From: Xiphydria camelus
Lineage: Eukaryota > Arthropoda > Insecta > Hymenoptera > Xiphydriidae
Direction: 5' to 3'
Length of the DNA: 64,000 nt
NCBI GenBank assembly: GCA_963678675.1
Contig: OY783191.1
Coordinates: forward strand, 22,029,299-22,093,298
Both the position numbers and the translations under genes were made by a program. Of this stretch, positions 43,738 to 53,071 are shown piece after piece. The stretch's first letter is position 1. Every line of letters starts with the position of its first letter. Under the pieces are notes generated by a model. That model had not been told where the DNA came from and did no database searches. It saw only the letters and a list, made by a program, of their open reading frames with translations.

Positions 43738-44418
43738 CTGGGTGTTTCAAAAGTAAGCGTAAACCTTCCGGGAGCGTAATCCTTGGATAAAAATAAGACA
43801 ACAAGTTCCTATCAACATGGGTCCGGAAATGCTTTATAAAGAAGCTACGCTCCTTCGAATGGAGCACCCTGAAGACGGTTCTTCCTCAATATTCCCGAAA
43901 CTTTTGGCGCTGAACTCGATTCTGATTTCAGAGTTAAAAAATTTTTGTCAGGGGCGACACATACCGGGAAGGTTAATGGCTAAAATAACCCTATTTTTTT
44001 ATGTTCCAGTTTATTACAGTTTTCATGCAAAATTATAAAATTTCAAAGTTTTTTACGTAAAAAAAGTACTCTTAGTTCATCTCGATAGAATGAACCGTTT
44101 TCGAGAAAATTAATTCTGTAAATAGGGTTATTTTAGCCATTAACCTCCCCGGTATATGACGCCCCTGACAACATTTTTTAATTCTGAATTCAGAATTGAG
44201 TTCACCGCCAAAAGTTTACACTGTGCATGTATTTTCAAAATTTTATTGTTAACGGTTTCGGAAATATTGAGGAAAAACCATCTTCAGGGTGCCCCATTCG
44301 AAGGGGCGTAGCTTCTTTATAAAGCATTTCCGGACCCATGCTGATAGGAACTTTTTGTCTTAATTTTATTCAAGGATTACGCCCCCGGAAGGTTTACGCT
44401 TACTTTTGAAACACCCTG
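43738..44418. mobile_element. Foldback element, CTGGGTGTTTC ends
   Basis: Ends CTGGGTGTTTCAAAAGTAAG and complement (right copy starts CAGGGTG), with TATA at 43734-43737 and 44419-44422. The arms pair nearly end to end, including 'GGTTAATGGCTAAAATAACC' near the centre. No coding. Ends are of the TATA/CAGGGTG type seen elsewhere in the window. Confidence 0.85.
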
Positions 44419-44859
44419 TATATTTATTTCAAAATTCTGATATACTCATTATAGAATTGACTTAAATAATGATGATTTCTCTCTTATTTTGAGCCTAATT
44501 GAATTGTATCAATAAAGAAATGCTTGTTAGAGATCTGTTATCATCTCTATGATTAAGTCAGACTAGGCCCCTTGTTTATCTTCCTATTAAGCCTTGTTAA
44601 ATGTTAGCATGGAAACATAATTATTTCATTTGTGGGCCCTCATAGGGGCACAAATGTGGAAGTTCCTATTATGGATTCCACAGCTAAACCCGATCGATCG
44701 GGGCCCCTAATCAGGGCCTCCATTTTCTTATAGACATTTTCGTTACAAGGGCGTGAAGCGCCGTTTTTAATGAGTGTGAAGTTTTCCGCACGAGCGAAGC
44801 GAGTGCGGCAATAACACGAGTTAAAACGACGCGAAACGCCCGTATAACGAATTCTATTT

Positions 44860-45225
44860 TTTGTCACTAAGTGTGAAATACGAGGTTGACGGGGTTGAGG
44901 ATGCCCGTGAAACTGAGTTTTACGCACTGAGTGACGAAAAGGTATTTTAGGGCAGTTTTTCTATACGGGAAAAGGATGTGATCTCGACGAGGACCCAGTG
45001 GTGTAACTCTTCTGAGAACTTTGCATTTAAAGGTAATTTTTCCAACGAGGTAAAAAGAACATGATCCTGATGAGGACTTGATCACGTGAACATTGTGGAC
45101 TTTTACTGGATTTGATCTCGATAAGGATCCCATCGGGCACGCCTGAGTAGGGCATACTTTAGGAATTACCTGATCGGACTTTTATGGGACATCGGGACAG
45201 TTTTCAGTCGGATATCTAATTTCCA
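44860..45225 (-). repeat. Inverted copy of the 80-bp minisatellite repeat
   Basis: On the minus strand the phrases 'GATCATGTTCTTTTTACCTC', 'GGGTCCTCGTCGAGATCACA' and 'AGTATGCCCTACTCAGGCGT' match the repeat at 8289-8530. Two to three units are present. The two short ORFs here are in different frames from those at 8 kb. Confidence 0.6.
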
Positions 45226-45413
45226 GCGAGTAAAGTAAGTATGCAGTTGTGGGGATACTGTGGTGTGATGAAAACGTAAATTCCACGATTAGTTATCTGG
45301 GTTGTGGTGAGCTGTAAGCCCAATGTTTCAATCGATACCCTGTTTCCACCGGCAATGGTCTCCCCTATGACTGTCTTTGGTACACATGCTGTAGAACGAT
45401 GGGGATCTCTCCA

Positions 45414-45541
45414 GTAGGTACATTCTGTACGGTCTTTCGTCGGCGTTCGTAGGATCGCTCGACGAACGCCCATGTTATTCAAGGCGGTCCTACGAACGCC
45501 ATGAACGAACGCCGACGAATGACCGTACAGAATGTACCTAC
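45414..45541. mobile_element. Short palindromic MITE
   Basis: GTAGGTACATTCTGTACGGT and complement bound 128 bp. The arms include 'CGTCGGCGTTCGT' and 'GGATCG/CGGTCC' near the centre. No ORF of its own. Confidence 0.75.
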
Positions 45542-45953
45542 AGGGCGATTCGACTCATTTTACAAGAGTTCTAGTCATCGATCGCGATACGGGATGGTTA
45601 CCAGCTTTCGTGCGTCGATCAATTATAATCTCATTTGATCGTTTAGCTTTACCATTGTGAAACAAGTGATGCCAGTCCGCGTGATCGCCAGCGTGATCGA
45701 ACGCACGAGATCCGCGCATTTTTCATGAGCCTGTTTTCCTAGGCGATATTTCGAACGATATTCTCACCCGCTCACCTTTTCTTATCTGCCTCTACCACTA
45801 TGTTGTTGCATTTAATTGGGAGATTATTCCCCGAGGAACGCGCTCGACAGACAGAGGATTATTTATAATCGACGCTTCGGTATTCAGGGGGTAAGCGGCG
45901 ATGACGTCAACAACAACTGGGTCGTCAAGCATCCGCGTGATCTGGAGCTCTAA

Positions 45954-47115
45954 CAAGGAAAGTACTCGAGGTGTACCTCACCGATTTTCTTCATTCTGCG
46001 ATGTTGTAATATATCAAAAAACATTGGACACCTATTTTTTTGTAAGTGCTAATTCGGTTATTTAAGGGGTGAAAATCACCCCTAAACTTGACCCCCTAAA
46101 ACCAATTTTCTACGATTTCTCAAAAACTACGTTTAATTTCTTAAGGGGAAAAGCCACTGTGACGACCGGAAAATGTAGGATAACTTTGTGAATTTTTTCT
46201 GATTAAAATAAAAAGTGGGGGAAAAACTTATAACTACATGAAAGTACTTATATTTTAGTGTATACTAGAAAAAAAAGCAATACAAAATATCAATAAATTA
46301 CACTGTTATACGCGATGCCATAAAGCTCCTCTGAAAAACCCTTGGCGCATGGGCGCCATTGCTGAGTCCGAACGGTACATCCAAACCAAAAAAATAAATT
46401 ATTTGCTTATACTACATGAGTCTAGCTTCAGTTAAACGTACGGATTTATAACAATTTTAATGTTTAACAAAGTAGCGCATGTTTAAAGAAAGAACTTCGA
46501 AATTTATAGAAAAATTGCTCAGCCTTTTTAATTATATCTCAACAAGTAATCGCTTAATCGAAAAAATCATACGCTTAACTGAAGATAATTCTTTTAAAAA
46601 TATTCTGTGAAAATTTCAAGGCAATCGGATAAAAATTGACTGAGTTATGATGGCGCCCAGATGGAAACACGTAGTTTCGAGATAAAAGCCTTTAAAACCG
46701 CGCGGTCGAGTTCGAGCGTATGCGCTTACTGACACAAAACCTTTCATAACTCCATAAAATTTTCGAATTTCGATTTGAAACTTAGGGAACAGATTCTTGA
46801 AACCTCGAACATTAAGAAAATGTAAAAATAAAAAAATCTATTTTTTGAACATATCACAGTGGCTTTCCCCCTTAATGAAACAAATTGAATATTATTCCTT
46901 ATTGAAAGACGATGACATGTGATGTAGTTTTACTGTAGAAAATCGTATAAATCATAGAAAATTGGTTTTAGGGGGTCAAGATTAGGGGTGATTTTCACCC
47001 CTTAAATGACCGAATTAGCACGAATAAAAAAATACGTGTCTAATGTTTTTTGATATACTACAACATATCGCAGAATGAAGAAAATCGGTGAGGTACACCT
47101 CGAGTAGTTTCCTTG
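45954..47115. mobile_element. TAA-flanked long inverted-repeat element
   Basis: Ends CAAGGAAAGTACTCGAGGTG and complement between TAA at 45951-45953 and 47116-47118. The outer arms are about 190 bp ('ACCTCACCGATTTTCTTCAT', 'GGGGTGAAAATCACCCC'). Farther in, 'TAAGGGGAAAGCCACTGTG' also recurs inverted. TWA duplications are the mark of PIF/Harbinger. No coding remnant. Confidence 0.75.
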
Positions 47116-47118
47116 TAA

Positions 47119-47600
47119 GTGACCTTCTCCAAATCGAGCGATGCATCGATTTCAATGACGATTATATACGTATGTATACAGCCGACATCTTCTACTACTA
47201 TCTTGCTGCGCTCGTTGCACGCACCAACGCGCAATTAGGTTCAGATCGTGTAAAAATTAATGAACCGATAGCGTGTGCCGAAGAGCCGGGTGGCGCGGGA
47301 TAAAAAAGCTTTTATAAGTAAACATTTCCTCGGATGTTCATCGAGAGACTGCAGCGCAAGAGCAAGCTTGATCTATTATATTTAAATTTAGACGTACTTC
47401 TCTCGAAGGAAGGCGACTTTAAAAGCATCGTTTGGCCTACGAATAGCATAAGGTTTTTCGCATTCATATTCCGTATTTAAGCCATTTACCTGACTACGGT
47501 GCTGTGGATGCAGCCACGTTGACGGCAAAGATATTGCATTCGCTTCGATAAAGTATGATAAATAGACGTGGTCGGGTTTAATCGAAGGCGAATCCCCTTA
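47119..47600. other. No gene recognised
   Basis: Ordinary sequence; a 71-codon ORF at 47088-47303 begins inside the preceding element and has no motif. Confidence 0.4.
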
Positions 47601-47689
47601 GGCCGTCTTCTCACCAAAGCAACTAGCAACGGCAACGCGACTGCAACGCAACCACCAGTTGGATTGTAGTTGCTCTGTTGTTCTTTGAA

Positions 47690-47872
47690 CGTCAGTTTCA
47701 ATGAATTTGATGCGGATCAGGATCAGCTACTAGTCGATATTGATAATATACTAGCATCGGAAATACGAAATTATTCAGACGCGCAAGGAGTGCGAGAAAA
47801 ACTGTGCGAGTATTTTATGGCACCAGCTGGATCCATACTATACCAATGGAATAAAATTGTGTACAAAATTGT
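47690..47872 (+). pseudogene. Harbinger transposase C-terminus
   Basis: Reads 'VSFNEFDADQDQLLVDIDNI', 'NYSDAQGVREKLCEYFMAPA' and 'GSILYQWNKI'. The closing pattern (R.kL.eYF....G...W) is how Harbinger nucleases end. Catalytic residues are upstream of the deletion. The open frame continuing to 47954 is likely non-coding read-through. Confidence 0.6.
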
Positions 47873-47889
47873 TACAATAAATAATTTAC

Positions 47890-48037
47890 CTGTGTCTCCA
47901 ATTTTTTTCATATTTCCACCCACGCTCTCTCCTCGATGTTCACACGTGGAGTAATTTGTATGTTTTGCATCATATAGACACGGGCACAGTTCCACTAGAC
48001 CCACAAATTTAGCGGTTATCGCAGCTTCTTCGGCCAT
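47890..48037 (-). pseudogene. MADF-domain protein, first exon
   Basis: Starts ATG at 48037: MAEEAAITAKFVGLVELCPC, then LYDAKHTNYS. This follows the MADF pattern (..F..lV...P.LyD..h..Y). The exon ends before GTAAAT at 47889, a good splice donor. The downstream exons are deleted. In PIF/Harbinger elements this DNA-binding protein assists the transposase. Confidence 0.65.
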
Positions 48038-48259
48038 TTTCTGTGAACATTTGAAAGAGACTAGCGACTGCGACGCGGCTTGCACAGTTGCCCCACTACG
48101 GTTGCTAACTAGTTGCGTTGAAGTTGCGTTGATTTCAATTAAGTGGAAACACATATATTTAAATACCAATGCCGCGTCGCGTTGCTCTCACGTTGCCGTT
48201 GCCAGTTGCTTTGGTGAGAACACGGCCTTACGAGCATCGAACATCTGAGAGTCTATATA

Positions 48260-50500
48260 CAGGGTGTCCCCTCTCAATTGGAAAAAACTTCTAGGGCATA
48301 TTGAGGAACCATAGAAAAGCAGTTTGAGATATGAGACTGATGTCCGGAAGTGCATGGTTTTCAACATACAGGGTGTCAAAGTTTTTTTCAAATTACTCTT
48401 TTTTTATCAATATCTCAAAGGCACGTTGATCGATTTTCTTGAAATTCGCTGGTGATGTAAGCTTTAATAAGACGCTCAGTTAGCACTAATTAAATGGTAA
48501 TTATTACTTCCAGTGGCGCCCCGGGGGACAGTGTCACGAATAAAAATGACAAAAAAATGTACGCCACTGACTTTTTTTAAAAATTTTATATTTTTTAGAA
48601 AGCTCAGTTAAAAATACAACTTTTTTGTCACTTGATATTTTTTCGTATCTCTCTCCGTTTTCGAGAAAAAAATTTTTCAGTCAGAACTGACAGGCCGGCC
48701 GGAGCGTGTGGAGAGACATCAGTCCATCCGGTGGCCGGACTTCAGGCGGACTGTTCAGGCAGAACTGACAGGCCGGCCGGAGCGTGTATAGGGCGCTTAA
48801 AAGTGTCAGTTTATAAGTACTTAACTATCTTCAAACGTTACACTAATTGCAAAAATGAATCGTTTTGAATTACCCGAGCTTGCAGATATGCATCTCTTGT
48901 ATGGGGAAGCGCGCGGTAATTCTTTGTTAGCACAACGGTTGTACGGGCAGCGGTTCCCAAATCGTGAATTGCCAAACCATAAGATTTTTGTGAAAATTAA
49001 TCAAAATCTACGAGAGACCGGCTCATTCGTGGTAAGTATTGCAGAAATGGCAACTTTCTGTGTTTTTTTCTTGCGCGTTTCTGTTTTACAGCCAATCTAA
49101 GAGGCTTTGTTATCTTTACAGCCTATTCGAGAATTTGCAAGGCAGTGTCCGATCAGAGATGCCGTTGAGGATGAAGTCATGGCACGCATTGAGAATGAGC
49201 CCAACACTAGCACTCGTCTGATTGCGTCGCGACTTCATTGCAGCAAAAATACTGTCCATCGAGTATTGAAAAGCTACGATCTCCATCCATTTAAACTTCA
49301 AAAGATGCAGCATCTACTGCCTGGCGACGCTCCTCGGCGGCTCGAGTTCTGCGAGTGGTTGCTCGGTCAAGCGGATGAAAACGCTGATTTTTTAAGTATA
49401 ATCCTCACGAGCGACGAAAAAGGATTTTCACGCGAGGGGACATTCAATCCTCGTAATAACCACGAGTGGAGCGAACAAAATCCCCATGCTACGCACATCA
49501 GAGGATATCAGCAGAAGTTTGGTGTTAATGTTTGGGCAGGTATTCTTGGCGACCATTTGATTGGGCCGTACGTTCTACCGAATCACCTCAACGGGAACAG
49601 CTATCTAGTTTTTTTGCGAGATGTTCTGCCCGGGCTGCTAGAAGATGTACCCTTCCAGTTGCGTAGAGAGGCCTGGTTCCAACACGATGGTTGTCCAGCG
49701 CATTTTGCGCGCACGGTGAGAGGTTATCTCGACCAAACCTACAACAACAGGTGGATTGGTATAGGTGGTCCCGTCCCTTGGCCAGCAAGGTCGCCGGACT
49801 TGGCCCCCCTGGACTTTTTTCTTTGGGGCGAAATGGAACGGTTGATCTATGCAACTCCTGTGCCGACCATGGAGGACCTAGTTGCTAGAGTTGTTGTGGC
49901 AGCGGAATTTATCGCGAACGATCCAGGCGTGTTTGCTCGGGTGCGCGAATCCTGGGTCGACAGGTGCAGAAAATGCATCGAAATGCATGGTGAACACTTT
50001 GAGCATTTGCTTCACTATTAATAATAAGTTAAAGTAAAGTTATTTTCCTAACAGATAATGAACCTTTTAATAGAGTTGTTAATCAAATTTTTTTCTCGAA
50101 AACGGAGAGAGATACGAAAAAATATCAAGTGACAAAAAAGTTGTATTTTTAACTGAGCTTTCTAAAAAATATAAAATTTTTAAAAAAAGTCAGTGGCGTA
50201 CATTTTTTTGTCATTTTTATTCGTAACACTGTCCCCCGGGGCGCCACTGGAAGTAATAATTACCATTTAATTAGTGCTAACTGAGCGTCTTATTAAAGCT
50301 TACATCACCAGCGAATTTCAAGAAAATCGATCAACGTGCCTTTGAGATATTGATAAAAAAAGAGTAATTTGAAAAAAACTTTGACACCCTGTATGTTGAA
50401 AACCATGCACTTCCGGACATCAGTCTCATATCTCAAACTGCTTTTCTATGGTTCCTCAATATGCCCTAGAAGTTTTTTCCAATTGAGAGGGGACACCCTG
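48260..50500 (+). mobile_element. Near-complete DD41D Tc1/mariner-superfamily transposon
   Basis: 2,241 bp between TATA at 48256-48259 and 50501-50504. Ends CAGGGTGTCCCCTCTCAATT and complement; the terminal repeats are about 410 bp (48260-48674 and 50089-50500) and appear almost identical by eye, which implies recent activity. Each arm has an inner 'ATACAGGGTGTCAAAGTTTT' word. A single spliced gene fills the centre. Between left arm and gene, 'CAGAACTGACAGGCCGGCCG' occurs twice (48682 and 48760). Confidence 0.9.
48855..50021 (+). CDS. Spliced DD41D transposase, apparently intact
   Basis: Exon 1 is 48855-49031 (59 codons) and exon 2 is 49122-50021. The intron is 49032-49121, with GTAAGT donor and CTTTACAG acceptor, phase 0. 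An earlier AG at 49091-49092 would give a stop at once. The product is 358 residues. Exon 1 (MNRFELPELADMHLLYGEAR) matches the DUF4817-type N-terminal helix-turn-helix; exon 2 opens with 'PIREFARQCP' and a second HTH ('NTSTRLIASRLHCSKNTVHR'). The catalytic aspartates are TSDEK (157), QHDGCPAH (248) and APLDFFLWG (290), 41 residues between the last two. No stop or frameshift seen. It would act in the nucleus on the element's own ends. Confidence 0.88.
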
Positions 50501-50504
50501 TATA

Positions 50505-50999
50505 CTCGTAAAGTGAGAAAGAAAGGAAAGTGAGAGATGATTGCAGGTTGGGAATGGGAGATAGGGAGGGGGAAGGTGGAGAATGGGGTTGGAACATTTG
50601 GACAACATTTTTTAACTAACCATAAAAATACGTTCCATGTTCATAAATATTTGGTAAAAAGTTTTTTTTTATTTTTAATAATGTAATTTAACGTTAAAAT
50701 ACAATTAAAAATCTCAAATATCAAACGCGGCTATGGACACGTTATAGTTGGTCGAACACATGGTACGTCACAGTTTCCTCTTGTACGGTTGTATCCTCCA
50801 ATCGCTTTTTTCGGTAGTCTAACATACTCTTATCGTAACGCCGTAATCATAAGTAGACAACAGATACATTACCCATTTGCTAAATTCAGGCCCGTTCCGT
50901 TCAAAATGATGAACCCCTCAGTCATAAAAAACTTTAAATCACATTTCTTCACACCTGTACGATCTCTTATCAATTAAAATGCACTTCCATGCCTATGTA
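50505..50999. other. No gene recognised
   Basis: GA-rich at 50505-50600, then AT-rich. One 62-codon ORF without motif. Confidence 0.4.
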
Positions 51000-51790
51000 C
51001 ACGGAGAAAAATATTCGTTACAAATTACCGCGAAAGAAATATAACCATGGGACATGATGTCAACAAACAAATTTTTACTGTAGACCGCGGCCAAATTCAT
51101 TTATCCCTAGCTCTATTTCAGTCATTTGTTTTCCTCAAAAAACAGTCAATTTTACCCTGAAGCGTATCGATGGTGTCAATACAATACCTCATATCTCCAT
51201 GGAGGAAGATTTTACAGGAATTAGAAAAAACTGTGTAAAACCTTACCTATTGTTGTTGCCAAAGTTTATGTTACTTTTCCGATTAATGGGCATATTTTCT
51301 ACATATTCTCAAAAGTTTTCCTAATAAATAATAAACCTATTTGTTTTTAATGGAGATAAGTGGTTTTGCACAATAATAATTGTCATACAATTATGTATAA
51401 ATAAAGATTTAACTTTAATAAATAAACATGAAATAATATAATAGGCATTATTTTACATATATAAACTAAAAGAATCAAATGATAATGAATGAAAAACTTA
51501 CCAAGTTTAATAGCCATCCCACACAAAATTCCGTAAGGCCGTAAGACGTAAGCGTAAGCGAATAAACCAATCAGGATCAAGTATTCCATTGTCCGTAACC
51601 CCACCACAACGGAATACTTGATCCTGATTGGTCTATTCGCTTACGCATACGTCTTAGGGGGCATTTACACGGGTCGATTTTCGCCGTGCGGCTGGTCGCT
51701 TACGAAGTCGCCTCTGTAAGCCGAATCGCTACCCCATTTACACAGTCGACTGAAATCGCAAACGACTATGTCTTTTCTTCGAAGATGTTA

Positions 51791-52058
51791 AGCAGAACAG
51801 ATCTTTTACGTGCTGGCATCGAAATAGTTAGTGAATCAATTCTTCACGAATTGGCTAAAGAACAAAGAAAGAAGGAGAAGAAGAAGGAAAGGAAAAAACG
51901 TGAATGTTGGGTTCGTGGATGGATTTCTCGACGTAAAATATTGGGTGCTTCGGATAGGTATTTTATTGATGGAATTGAGGTCAGAAGATCCAGATTATTT
52001 TAGAAAACGTTTAAGAATGACTACAGATCAGCTTGAGACTTTACTACGTAACCGATGA
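51791..52058 (+). pseudogene. Harbinger transposase N-terminal fragment
   Basis: After a basic, lysine-rich stretch it reads 'ECWVRGWISRRKILGASDR', then, after a frameshift near 51957, 'LLMELRSEDPDYFRKRLRMT' and 'TDQLETLL'. W-V-R-x-W..RR and the ED..F..FLRM pattern are typical of the start of Harbinger nucleases. The catalytic domain is deleted. Confidence 0.7.
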
Positions 52059-52479
52059 ATAATGGCACATCCCTAGTATCGCAAGAAGGGGTCGGGTTGT
52101 CTTGGAGGAATGGTTCGACCCCCATTACCTGGAAACGCCAGGGTGTTAAGTCGGTGTCCGCGAGACGACCTGTGTGTACGGGTGCCGACTATAGTCGGCG
52201 TTCGCGAAACTTAATAATAACTTAATATTCATACAATATACTCATTTTCATGTTTTTCATATAATACGATGAAATAGTTGTTATGTAGCTCTTAAAAAAG
52301 TGTACATACAAGACAATTACAAAGTGGCGTCAAAAGACGTAAGTCCGAACGTCAGACTACCGAAGACTACTGACACGTCGCGACGTGTAAAATGCACACT
52401 TCGCGGCGCGGTGCCCCGTTCAGTGACGTCACTTTAGCGGAGCGGGCTGCCGTAAGGAAAGGGTTAAAAAGCGGTCAGC

Positions 52480-52735
52480 CATAGGAAACAAAATGAATGT
52501 ACCACCACTCCTTTTAGAATTTGCTATCTTGGTGGCCTCCCTGTTATATGTGGTTCGTAAATTTTTCATCTTCAATTTAAACTATCCTACTGATATGGAA
52601 AGATGCATTTCTTGAATAATAGACTTGAGGGCCGCTGAACGAACATCATTTCTCCTATAATCTGGTTCTCTTGGGTTCTATAAGCATGGGTGCCTTTTAT
52701 AGCATTCCAAAAAGAGCATGGTATTATTTTCATCC
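52480..52735 (-). pseudogene. MADF-domain protein remnant
   Basis: The minus strand starts MDENNTMLFLECYKRHPCL, then after a stop 'DYRRNDVRSAALKSIIQEMH' and 'KLKMKNLRTTYNREATKIAN', which follows a MADF domain from its start to the LR..Y..E helix. Two stops are present. It is the second Harbinger protein, at the end of the element opposite the transposase. Confidence 0.7.
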
Positions 52736-53071
52736 ATACTTAATTTATGCAACCCAACGATCTGTACAGCCAAAAGTCGCACGGCCAAAAGTTGGAAGAC
52801 TACCAACTTTGGCGTTTTCGATTTTAGTCACCTTCTGTGCAGTCGATTTGCCATTTACATGGTCGATTTTCGCCGTGCGGGCCTAGTCGTGCGGCGGAAA
52901 TCGACCCGTGAAAAGCCCAAAGTTGGCGTTTTCGATTTCAGTCGCCTTCTGGGCAGTCGATTTGCTATTTACACGGTCGATTTTCGCCGTGCGGCCTAGT
53001 CGCGCGGCGAAAATCGACCCGTCTAAACGCCCCCTTACGGCCTTACGGAATTTTGTGTGTGATGGCCCTAA

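Larger units (their letters stand above)
47601..48227. mobile_element. PIF/Harbinger deletion derivative with both gene remnants
   Basis: Ends GGCCGTCTTCTCACCAAAGC and near-complement, flanked by TTA at 47598-47600 and 48228-48230, the TWA duplication of PIF/Harbinger. The plus strand retains the end of the transposase and the minus strand retains the first exon of a MADF/Myb-like protein, the two proteins Harbinger elements encode, in convergent order. The middle is deleted. Confidence 0.8.
51657..53034. mobile_element. PIF/Harbinger derivative inserted in the MITE
   Basis: Ends GGGGGCATTTACACGGGTCG and near-complement between TTA at 51654-51656 and 53035-53037. It keeps the transposase N-terminus on the plus strand and a MADF gene remnant on the minus strand. 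Near the right end a roughly 110-bp segment ('GGCGTTTTCGATTTYAGTC') is duplicated in tandem. 52060-52470 holds no recognisable coding sequence. Confidence 0.8.
51511..53068. mobile_element. TAA-flanked MITE, itself interrupted
   Basis: Without the insert at 51657-53034 this is a palindrome of about 180 bp: 'CACAAAATTCCGTAAGGCCG', 'TAAGACGTAAGCGTAAGCGA' and 'CCAATCAGGATCAAGTATTC' on the left match complements at 51610-51656 and 53038-53068. TAA at 51508-51510 and 53069-53071 flank it, as for a Harbinger-type MITE. Confidence 0.8.
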
